A model generated the notes under the pieces. That model searched no databases and had not been told where the DNA came from. It saw only the letters and a list, made by a program, of their open reading frames with translations. Of a stretch of DNA of 64,000 nt, positions 11,187-24,000 are shown in pieces. Location: the NCBI GenBank assembly GCA_035610835.1, contig CM069446.1, positions 46,477,625 through 46,541,624 on the forward strand, given 5' to 3'. Origin of the DNA: Ophiura sarsii (lineage: Eukaryota; Echinodermata; Ophiuroidea; Amphilepidida; Ophiuridae). Both the position numbers and the translations under genes were made by a program. Positions within the stretch are counted from its first letter, which is position 1, and the number at the start of each line of letters is the position of its first letter.

Positions 11187-14100
11187 GTAATTATAATATA
11201 ACTCACAATGTTAGAAAAAGTGTTCGAACACTTTGTAGGTGTAATGTAAAGTGTTCCCCCTGCCCCTTGATCAATGTTGAATCCCACAATTTGCCCACCA
11301 TCAGTATAGGGCCTCGCAACATTGATCGGTGGGGAAAGGGGAGAGATATGAGTAAGGAGATACTTCAGGCTACCAGAAACAAGTTTCGATTTTCACGTGA
11401 CTCAAATAACGTGCCTGTTATTGTCCAATAAGCATGGCAATTAGGGTCAGTGTTCGAACACCTTTTTTCTATGATTGCTGGAGCACCGGTGACTTTTTTA
11501 ATTTTCAAATATGATTTTTTGCTCATTTTAGTTGCCATTGATTTTTGGAAAACTTATTACCCCTAGTTTCACGCCTGCGCTGGATACCCATCAAAAAGTT
11601 CACACATCTCATTTAGCAGGGGGTCAACTTTTGGTTTTACACAAGGAAGTAAAGGGAGAGTTGAACTTATTTTAAACACAGGGTGCATTTCTTTGTTGAA
11701 AGGTTTATCATAATATATTTGGTATTAATTGAAAGCTATAATATCATTATTATTTCCCCCATGTTTAAACCAGCATTTGTCATAGCCTAAATGATGTTAT
11801 AAATCAATTAAAATTATTAATTGTAGGGCGCTCTCTCTTGGCCAGTCACAAGAAAGTTAAATGTATGGAATGCCATTAGCGTAGTAATTCCATTATCAGT
11901 GTTTATCACCCATAAACCATGTGTTATGATAAGTACACATGGCTTATCGAAAGAAAACAAAACAATGTTGAATCGATGTTTTTCGATCAATAAAGAGAGT
12001 TTATCACATGTAAAAACGGTGCATTGATTAAATACATGAATGGCTAGCCATATTCAAGCTATACTGTATAATGTACAAATAGTATATCTCAGATCTGAGC
12101 CCAACGTGAAATGCTGTTATAAATGGGCGATTGAAAAGTGACTTTGTGTGCTTAATTTGATTTTGAATACAAGGGGTCCTATTTAGTAATGGTTAAGACT
12201 GTCCACATATCAATAGTCATTTCCACATTTAATAACATTTTTATTGCCAATAGTTTACATGATATGTCAAATGTATATATCCTCGGGGGTACCACTTCTG
12301 AGCGGTTTTCATACATTGATGTTTTCATAAATGATTTCATACATGTCGTCGCTGTTCTGACATACCGGCACATGTGCCATTTTGGGCAAAATGAGTTAAG
12401 TTGCATTTTATGATCTACAAGTGAAACTCTTTATTCTCCAAAAAAATTGAGACAAAAAGGTAATTAATTAATTAGATACCGCACTAATTAGTGTCATATG
12501 TCAGGGTTTTAACATAATACCTGCATGAAAACCTCATTTTGTATTCTGACATACCGGCACATCACAATATTCTGCCATAGACCACCGTGTAAACTACATA
12601 CCGGCATATCACTGGCATATCACTGTAGAACTGTCTGACATACCGGCACATGATTTTATGACGTAATTACTCCTAATTAATAATTGCAATTTGTTGTTGT
12701 AACATGCTCATAACAAACATAAGTATATATCTATTAGTGTTCTTTGACAATGATAGTGACATTTGATGTAAATGCTCTCTAACAAGTTTTTAAAAATTGG
12801 AAAATTTTCAAACACGATTTTCTCAAAACGCTGTTTTTCGTGATGTGCTGGTATGTCAGAACAGCGACGATGTATTCACACATATCCGAGATATATTTCC
12901 CGCGTTATGCAATTCTGAATGCCATAAGAAAATGAAATGAGGCAAATGTACTTCCTTTGGGTGTTACTCCTCCCGAGAGGGTCGTATTTACTAAAGGTTA
13001 TTGAATGTCGAATTTCAATATATTTTAACTATGCATTTTTTCACATAATTATATCGAGAATCGTTTTCCCGTTTAATTCAATTTTGAATGCCAATAATTC
13101 TCATTAATATGCCACATTCGTCGGGGGAGGGGCACAACTTCCGAGAGGAGACTATTACAGTTAAGATTGTCCAATTTAAATGATCCCGGTGTATATATAT
13201 CCCGAATGCCATTCCAATTAGTACATAAAATTTTACAATTTATTTTCCTCAAGAGTAATCCTAATTAGTAACAGATTAAGATTGTTCAAATTTAATGATC
13301 TTGTTATTCAACTGAACAACTTACACAAATCAAATAGGCCGCCATAACCATTTTTCACGATGCCATGAATCTATTTTTACATAAAGTCTGGAGTTTGTTG
13401 GTTACAGCCTGTGTAACTGCATGCACCACCAACAGGACTACGCTTCTTACACCCCACCCATTATTTCATTATTTCCGCAACAGCAAATATTCAAAAATGT
13501 ATGATATAACAGACTATAATTAGCTTAAATTCTAGTCTGAAATGAATTTCTGATCAAATTACACTAATTGTTGGCAATCTTCACATTGAATACTAAATTT
13601 GAGTTTCATTTGTTGTGAAATTGTTGGTAACAGTAATTGAGGTACAATATTTATGCAATTTAGGAACCTATAATGCTTTAATGAAATTAAAAATCATACA
13701 TTTATACAAAATGTGCACTGTAAAAATGTGCACACTATTAATGGAAATAAATGTTTCATATCTGATTGTTCACTTTAAACAATATGACACATAAACTACC
13801 CCCACCCCCCCCCCCCCCCATAAAAAATAAGATGAAGGGAACATGCTATTCTCAGCAACTAGAATTAGTTATTACTATATACTACGTAAAACTTTATATG
13901 AATAAGTTTTGCAAAACAAAATGGTTTACAGTTAAAAACATAACCATTATAACAAAATACAAGCACTTGAAATTGACATAGGCAATAATTAGAGCTGCCT
14001 ACTTATGATTTGATATTATTTTTGTCAGTAGGCCCCACCATCCTCAGGGAAACTGATATGAGGAGCAGACACTACATGGAAAGGTCTTGAGTTATTTTGC

Positions 14101-17100
14101 TGTCTTTTCCAAGCTTAGTTCATGGTCAAAACATATCAAAAATATGTAAATATCATAAAATATGATATAAAGCGGACGATGTTGATACAATTTTCTAGGC
14201 ATGAGGAGTAGAGACTCACATAGGACGATATTGAGTTTGTTTTTGTTTTTGTAATTTCCAGATAGATAAGTAAGTGGGAAGATATTATGATGTTTTGTTG
14301 CAAGATTTGATGGCTTTGCAACAGTGTATAACGTGAAAGTATTTGTTTAGTCACAATGTGTGTGCGAATATGTTTAAAAAACCGCATTTCAAGTACTCTT
14401 TTTTACAAATAATTTGAATACAAAGTATTTAACATATTGACATACTTTCGTCGATGTTGGAATTTGACCCCCCCCCCCCCCCCTGTAAGGGGGTCTGTGT
14501 GAATTTGTTGGGGGTATCATCCAGGGAAATGATAAAACTACTTATTATGGACTACCAAACTACATGGTGCAACCAAAAATAACAAGAAGTACTTTTAAAG
14601 AGTCACCGGTGCTCCCAGGGCTGGTTAATACCAATGTGACCAAATGTATCAATCAAGTGACTAACATGCCAAATTTCTGAAATATGCAATAACGGAATAC
14701 CCGCGCCACATATAGTCTTTGTCAAAGACGCTTCGCAAAATTACCTGTCGAGCGCCGATCGAGCGAGACGTATGCCGACCTGTCGACCGCTGAAGGTGGG
14801 AAGCCGAGCGGAGGAGGCGTTTATATGTGCAAATAGCTATTTTACCGTGTAAACAGTATGTGTCGATCAAACACCGTCGTCATCGTAACACACGATTATC
14901 TCCCCCTAATTCTATTGATGACAACGTTTAAAGATAGCACTTGCTATCGATGACATATATCATGACATTATTATCAACCAATCAGCAAGCGTCATTTTTC
15001 CGGGATAAATCTTCCGTAAAATAATACAAAACATAACATAAAGATTGTTTGCGGAAAGGCGTTGTATTATACAATTTTATAGAGGGCGCTCCCATTGTTT
15101 TAAAAGTGGTCATACACACCACCACAACGCCTTGATGAAAGGTTACGCCGCATACCCAACCTAAAATATATTTGAGTTTTATACCATGGAATCAGAGCTG
15201 CATTCTTTACAAATATCAGTAATCGTTACACTTACAGGCCGACGGTCAATAATGATAGAGAGAGAACAAGACGATGAAAATAACTAAAGTATACTCCTGT
15301 TAGTTAACCTTTAAAATTGTAAAAATGCCAGTTTCGGCAAATGTTGCCATGATTCATGTTTTGGATAACAAAAAGCATGATCATTTTGATAATAAAAACG
15401 GATAATCATCTTGGATTAACAGCTGAGACTGAGGTGATACAAGTAATAAAGGTCATTATCTGACAGGTTGAACTGGTCATGAAGTTAGTATTTGCGTGTG
15501 AACATGGTGTGAACACCCTGGACCAACTGTGGGGACGACCCAAAAAGGAATCGACACTCCGACGATGTCCCTTGCCACTTAGGTCGACCTTTAACCCTAT
15601 TGGGCTAATTTTAACTAAAATCTGCTCTTCATCGTAACTTCTTTCGAAATTAGAACTTTTGATTTTACAAAATCTGAAATAGCACTATTTTTTTAAACAA
15701 ATTGAAGTTCAAACATTGAATTTCTGCATTTCTCCAGTTATTGTTTTCTCTGAGAGATTGAAACTGCACATGCCCAGTCTTTAGAAGAGCATCATCGATA
15801 GGATTGAGTAATTCGAATCTGCTCTTTGATGCGTACGCTTAGTAGTCCAATACATTATTTTTCAAGCCATAATGATATATGAGTACGTCAGTTAATTTCT
15901 TGACATTCCCCTAATTAAGGACTGACATAATAGTGAGCGATTCTGTAAGGAACGGGATATGTCAGAAGTTGTTCACATAAATACTTGGAGTTCTTGCTAT
16001 GTAAAAATCACCCTAAAGTTGTTTATTATCCCCTACAATGCTCCCAGTGTTATTCTCTGGAGGTACACGGTTTTATTCTTGCTGTGTTAGATTCAATATC
16101 ATTTTAGTGGTAAATATATCTTTGGTGGTATCTATTGTCATTTGTTGTTGATATTTTTAATGAAAACATATTTTTGAACCAACATTACATTTGTTGTGGT
16201 TCCCGAGTTCATTTTGTTGTTCCCGGTGTTTGGGTTCTATACATAATACTGGACCAAACAGCTTTTCTGGCGGTTCCCGGTGTTCTTTTTGGTGGGTCCA
16301 TGTGTTTTAGGTTCAATATTGGTTAAGTGGTGAATATATTTTTGGTGGTCTCTATTGCCATGTGCCTTTATAATATTTTGAGGTCAAACCTAGGTCAAAA
16401 ACTGAATCACAAACACGCATTCGTCATATGTAGCTGTTAAAAAATCCGATGTTTTAAATAATCTAGATATTGACGAATGTGCTACAAATACCGACAACTG
16501 CCACAACGATGCTACGTGTACCAATACCTATGGATCATTCACGTGTTCGTGCAACCGAGGATATAATGGAAATGGTCGTTTCTGCACAGGTGAGTTCAGA
16601 TTAAGATTTTTAAACAGGAAGTGGACAGGGCCATCAAGCGGTTAATATTAAATTATTCGAAAATAAATTTACATTTAGAGACATACACACAGAAAACACT
16701 ATGTAAAAAAATTACACAAATTATGTAAAAAATACACAATCTGTGTAAAAATAGAACTCCATAATACTATGTAAACAGTTGTGTTAAGCTTTTGCATAGG
16801 AATTTACACAAGCTTGAGTATATATTACATGTTTTATGTAAACTCTTACATAATAATTATGGAGTTCTATATTTACATAATTTTTTACATAGTGTTTTCT
16901 GTGTGTAGTAGCAGCCTATATAGCAGCGTATGCATGATATATGCCGCCATGATGGTGCTTAAGATATAGAGTGGTCATGGGTAGAGTATAACTTGAAAGT
17001 AAATTGTCAATTAAACAAAAATACCACTGAAATATATCAATGATGTCATCACGTTTCGTTATGTTATTTACGAATGCCGCACTGGGAAACTAGAATTTAG

Positions 17101-18020
17101 TACGTATACATGTATCTTTACGATACCGGCAGGGGTGTGTTAATTAAATGAATATTGATTTTCTTTTCTATACCAGTTTCCACACAAATTTTTTGTCACA
17201 GATATGGTTGGTAATCTCTGATTCAGTATTGCGATAAATTGTGTTTCCGTTGACATCATACATGGGTTCATAACGTGATTTTGTTCACATGATCCTATAA
17301 GCCTGGCTTTACTTACACGTAGTTATTGTTTGAAATGTATACCACGAAAACAATTCTTTTAATTGCTCCAAATGTTATAGCATGGCATATCATGAAATAC
17401 ATTCCAATGAATAGCCTGTGAACAGAATTGCGTATGATACCGAGTTTGAATTGAGACCGCAAAATTTATCTCGAGCCCTTAAGCTTTCCTCAGTTGAGAT
17501 GTGGGAAATCAGATGTCTCATACACACAGAATATGCACATAATGTACTCTGTTCTAACAGTTCTGAACTTTATTCTCGTTTGAAAGTTTTTAGCGCAGTG
17601 GTGTTTATTGGACGGTGTTACAATTCATTAGTTTTGTTTAAATCTAGATCTTGACGAATGTGCGACTGGTGCTGACCACTGCCACACCGATGGAACATGT
17701 ACCAATACAATTGGATCATTCACGTGTTCGTGCAACCAAGGATATGATGGAAATGGACGTAATATCTGCACAGGTGCGTTTAGATTTTAAATAATTCGTA
17801 TTTATACAATTATGTAAAATGAACATTTCCGAAGATAAACTTTAACTGTTTCAGACAATCGCCTAACCCAGGCCGCCGTTTTGACGGTGGTGTATTAATC
17901 AAAAGATGAGCGCCCCTTCGGAAAATGAATACAGTCAAATGGTCGATGTAAAAGCCACTGATCCTAGAGCCTAGTGCCTAGTTTGTTTGCAGTCCACCTT
18001 CGTGGAATGAGTATATTTTG

Positions 18021-18076
<56 letters not shown>

Positions 18077-21000
18077 AACAGGCATTTATATAGCGCCTTA
18101 CATCAATAAGGATCACATAGCGCTCCCGATAGCGCTTGACAAAATACAATAACAGAAAGAATATAACATATCATAATTATATACATAGAATGCAGCAAAC
18201 TAAATAAAAGTACACTAAAAAGTGATGACATAATAAAATGCAATAAAGCAATACTGTAATACACAAAACAAGTTCTAACGTAGAGATACATCTCACTTGG
18301 CATATTCCCCCTCTAAGTTTAATTTTCAAACAACCCATTGGGTGTCAGGGATTATCTTTTATGGAGCATAACCAAATCACAATATTGAACATTTTTCATA
18401 CTCTAGATATTGACGAATGTGCGACAGGTGCTAACGACTGCCACATGGATGCAACATGCACCAATATTGATGGTGCATTCGTTTGTGCTTGCAATCGGGG
18501 ATATGTTGGAGATGGCCGTGTCAACTGCACAGGTGCGTTAGATTTAAACAAAAAAGTATTATGTAATAAACATAAGAGGACCTGACGTATTATGTGGGAA
18601 ATATAGACGATATGGGGACTGTTACCCTAGTCTGCAAAATGAGAAGTGGGGTATATCTTCGATTTAGTATTAGGATTGAATTTCCAGCGTCAGATTCATG
18701 CATTTCGTTATTTGGTACACCGTGTTAATTATTAATATGATCGTTAATTTGATCAGTACTTAAATGTAGTTATGGTAGTGTGTATCTCAGAAAAAGTGGC
18801 TTTTTACTTGGCTTAAACCAGAACGAGACGACCATAATATTATTCGTACCCGTTTATTAGCTATGTTCCAATGTCTGTCCTGTGAACAGAATTGCTTGTA
18901 ATATATAGCTTGAGATGCGATCCCATGGAATTTGAACACGTCCTCAGTTTGGAGGATCAGATTCCTCATGCTCATGTATGAATAAAACACGTCCGTGGTA
19001 TTGCGAATAACTGTGGACACTGTGATAGTAATTATTTTTGTTGAATTCTAGATATTGACGAATGTGAGAACGGTACTGACGTCTGCCATACCGATGCTAC
19101 ATGTAACAATACCGTTGGGTCCTTGGCGTGTACTTGTAATCCGGGATATGTTGGAGATGGTCGTGATAACTGTACAGGTGAGTTCAAATGTATTGAAACA
19201 TGTGTTGAAATCAAACTTTCTGAGTATAAAGTTACCGTTCCCATATTCACTTCGATGCTAAGCTCTCTTTTTGATGTATAAAAAAACACCCAGAGATGGC
19301 AGGAGTAGAATAGCACTTTCTAATGATAATAAATCTCACCATCTATTTAACAAGATATATTACATTTACGATGACTTCATGGAAACCAAATATGTGACGT
19401 GTTCTACCGAAACCAGACACAATTGGGCAAGATATCAAAATTGAGTTAGTAATTGATTATTAAAGTAGATACCTTCAGCTTTACAGTGGTACCTCTCCTT
19501 TTTTAATAAGAATTCCCAAAGCGGAGTTACGTCATTTTCAAGTTCGTCTTTTACGGTCTTTATGAAAACACCAAACTGAGATATCGCCCTTTAAAGTTAC
19601 TAGAACTAGGCTTTTTACTAGAACTAGGCTTTTTTAAATCACTGAAACATACATTTAGGATGATTTTTTAATCTAAATCTTTCACAATATTGTTATAAAC
19701 ACTCTGAAGATTAATTATTTACCAGAAACTCAAATTCCCCCCAAAATCACCCCCAATTATGTTTTGGGCTATTTCTCAGTTTGGAGCTCTGCCCAATTCC
19801 GTCTGGTTTTGGTAGAACATGTCACATATATGCATGCATTGAACTAATACAATTCGGTGAATACTTTGATAACGTATAAAAACACTTAACAAGTTTGTTA
19901 ACACCCGCAGTAAAAAATCGGGAATCCAGTTCTCCACGAACAACGAATTGAAACAAAGTGCGAAGTGCGAGGACCATATGGCGCGCACGCGGAGTGTTAT
20001 TAGACACGTTCAATGCACTGCACCCCTTGTATGTTAGTTTTCTGCTTGTGTGGTTCAATATTACTATTGAGTACGCATTTTAAATCAAACCTAACATGAA
20101 CTAAACGAATAACGATTTTGGATTGTTATCATTATTCTAGACATTGACGAATGTACGATAGGTGCTGACGACTGCCACATGAATGCAACATGTAGCAATA
20201 GTGATGGTTCATTCATATGTGCTTGCAATCAGGGATATGTTGGTGATGGACGTGATAATTGCACAGGTGGGTTAATAGGCTTTTTAAGCATTATATCCAA
20301 AATGGAGACGCTGCCTTGGTAAAATGAAACGTGAGGTTATATCTTTGATCGAGTATTGTTTTACTTCCTTGCTAAATGTGGGTGTCGTTCCTGATCCACA
20401 ATGGCCTTCAAGAGCTTTCTGTCCTTCATAGCTGTCTAGAAGTCCGCTGCCTCCAGACCGGTGTTTGCATTGAGAATGTCAATGTGTGTAAGCGCAGGTC
20501 TTCCAGGTTTCCATTTCCCATGTTTTGGTATCAAGTTGACTAGCTTAGATACTGGTTCCACGCTTCAGTCTGGAACAATGGCCAGCAAAAATGATGTTAA
20601 GGCTAATTCATGGTAGATCTCCATTAAGTAACACGTTTGTTACAAGTTGTTTCCAGCGGTGTAGCAGCCATCTATCTTTTTTGCTAGTGTTGGTGTAACG
20701 GTCTGCACTTCACAAACTCAAAAGAGCACATAGTATACAGTAGCACCTAAGAGTCGTACCATTTAATCTCTTTGGAAAGTCGTTTTCCAAGTTTTTGTAA
20801 GATTGCTGGATGTAGGATATCCTGTTCAGTGTTTTCCATCCAAGCTCCCAGATACTTAATTTCCTCAAGTGCAGTACCATCCTTTGAAGCAGTTCCTGTG
20901 CTTGGTGAATTTCTTCAGAAAAGAGTGCCATGTCAGTATTAGGATTATATTGTCAGTGCCAGATTCATCGATTGCGTTGATTGGTACACCATGTTAACTA

Positions 21001-24000
21001 TTAATTTGATAATTTGGTTGTCTACTTAAAATGTAGTTGTGGCCTTGTTATTTGAGTAAACTAGGGTAGGACACACATCTTTGTATCCGTTTGTTAGCTA
21101 TGTTTCAATGAAATATCTAGTTTGAGATACCACCATCAGGAGGAAAATTGAAGACTCAAACTGTTTTTAGTTTGAAATGTGATTGATCAGATTTTGCATA
21201 CACATGAATGGATAATAAACGTCCCTGATATGTGGAATAACTGTGAATATATCGACATCGTCCAAAGGTTCCCGTTTGTTTGCTATGTTCCAATTACATG
21301 CCTGAGCATAGACTTTTATGCAATACCTAGTTTGAGATGCGATTCCATGAAAGAAAATTTAAACAGGTCCTCAGTTTGGAGTGTGGGGGATCAGATTTCT
21401 CATACACAGGAATGAATCAAACACGTCCGCGGTATGGCGATTAACTGTGGACACACATCGTCCTAGGTCCTCGTTTGTTAGCTATGTTCAAATGACTGCT
21501 CTATGAACAGAATCACTTGTAATATCTAGTTTGAGATGCGATCCCATAGAAGAACATTCGAATACCTAAGCTGTCCTAAGTATTTGTAGTGTGGGGATCT
21601 CACGAGACCCAATGCGCCCTATCTACAATCAAGGACATTTTGTGTTGGAACACAGAGTCCATTTCTCCGCTAATATCACACATTAAGGGACAATTTTTAA
21701 GCGCTGATTTTGCAACAAACTTACATGCAGAGCTTAAGCTATCTACTAACTCATATCCCTCCCCGCCCCCATCAATCAATGTTGAGGGTTCCAACGACCG
21801 TGGAAATGAAACGGTTCCGAACAACATTGAATGGAGGACTAGGGGGTTGATTTCAACGAAGTCCTCAAAGTGTTCCAACCGTTATTTCCTGAATTGTAGT
21901 CTGGCTGGCATCAAAGGGTACTTCCGACCAAATTTGGTCAAAATCGGCCTAAATGTTACTACGCTATTATAGACCTGTTGCCAGAAGAAAGAAGAAGGAA
22001 ACAGCAGCAATTTCGTATAATTTGTTGTATATTGCTGATTCTAGTCAAGAAGAAGAAACAGTAGCAATACAAGAAGTTTTGCAATACTTGCTAAACTTAA
22101 CAGACATTGACAAAATGTGACACAAATGTTGACGACTGCTGCGACATATACTTGTCATTGCAATAATGGTTATAGCGGGGATGGCGGGACATTTTTTGTG
22201 ATTGAATACGTTTAAATTATTTAAAATGTTTCAGATAATTAATGATTTTGAAATAAATATGAACAATTTCAGGCTATGATCAATATTATTATGTTCGAAT
22301 AGTTATCATATCCATTTTCTTGCTGTCTTGACTTCCAAAATAGACATTGACGAATGTGCTATGAAAACTGACGACTGCCATGCCAATACGACATGTATAA
22401 ACACAGTAGGCAATTATACTTGTCAGTGTAATGATGGCTATGGCGGGAATGGCAGGACATGTTCAGGTGAGTTACGGAATGCGTACATCTTACTTTTATT
22501 TAAATCATTACTATACAACGATTTGTGGATGAAGATCGATGGCTATCATCACATGTCTGAAATCGCTGTTGCTTTGATTTAAAATATCATCACACTATTC
22601 ACATACTGTAAAGATTCCAAAAATTGTTTAAAATTCTGCTCAAATGTTTTCATGTCTTTGTATCGTTGACTCTCATGACAGACATTGACGAATGTGCTAA
22701 TAAATAATACTTACGACTGCCATGCCAATGCGACATGTATAAACAAAGTAGGCAACTATACTTGCCAGTGTAATGATGGCTATGACGGGGATGGCATTGC
22801 ATGTTTGAGTGCGTGTAAGAATTGCTTACGTCTTGCTTTTAGAAATGTAGTACCAAAATGCGCCGTCTAGATAACGGGCTAAAACATCGATAAAGTTGGG
22901 TTATTTTATCAAGTTTATCGGCAAAAATATGAGTTAAATCCATTTTCTTGCTGATGTTCACTATCATAACAGATATTGACGAATGTGCTAAGAGATATGA
23001 CGATTGCCATGCTGATGCGACATGTAAAAACACTGTAGGCAGTTATATTTGTCATTGTAAAGATGGTTATGACGGGAATGGCAGGACATGTTCAGGTGAG
23101 ATGATGGCTAAAATGTGTGTGTCATCATTAGTACATGATGCTTGTTATTTATAAATGTACTTCAAGTAACTCTATCGATAATATTACGTTGTAATAGACT
23201 ACCGCAGTGGAAAGGTTATTTATTTTAGACAACGGAGGTCGAGCCAAAGGAAAGAACCGAAGAATTTTCAACTTTTTGCATTCATTTTGATATTTTCTTG
23301 ACTAGTATTTTGTAATCTTTCTCATTATTTTTGAACATGACTATTATCTGAACGGCGATATAGAAACGATGACGATGACGAAAACGACGACGATTATTAT
23401 CTACGTTGTCATCATCGTATTCTGAATTTGTGTTCCCTTATTAGATATTGATGAATGTGAAACAAATGTTGATGCTTGCCACGCTGATGCAACATGTACA
23501 AATACAGTAGGAAATTATATGTGTGAATGCAAAGCCGGTTATGAAAGAATGGGCAGTACTTGTGCAGGTAGGCTTATTAGTTACAAGATACTATATATTA
23601 GAGATTATTATCTTATAGGTGGAATGCAGTTACATTTTGATCAGGTATTGACTGTAGTATTACAATGGGATGAGAATGAGCAACTGATGGAATGAGTCTA
23701 TCAATTGAGTCCACACAAGCTGGTTAGAAAGATCCATTGTTATACTTGCAACTTTGTAGTAATGACTATTGATGTTTGTATTACCGGAGAAGATGGTAAT
23801 TTACTTTTTTCATATTGTCACTTAGAAACTATATTATAGTCAGGGTGTCCTAAAATACAACGTGACAAGAGGATTGTAACTTCCAAAATAAACGTCAAAT
23901 GCAAGCATAATAGTCGGATTAATTAGGCTCAACTATAATTTGAAGAAAACCGCATTTGATTCGGTTCAGTAATTACGGATTTTTACGTGACAGTAGTTAA

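Larger units (their letters stand above)
17380..21600. repeat. Repeated intron segment (5 copies) between EGF exons
   Basis: A segment with TTAGCTATGTTCCAATG, TGAACAGAATT, GAGATGCGATCCCAT, TCCTCAGTTTGGAG, CAGATTTCTCATACAC and ATAACTGTGGACAC appears near 17380-17560, 18830-19020, 21080-21250, 21270-21440 and 21450-21600. A neighbouring block (CAGTATTAGGATT to AAATGTAGTT) is shared by 18665-18790 and 20934-21045. These are traces of the tandem duplications that multiplied the EGF exons. Confidence 0.75.
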
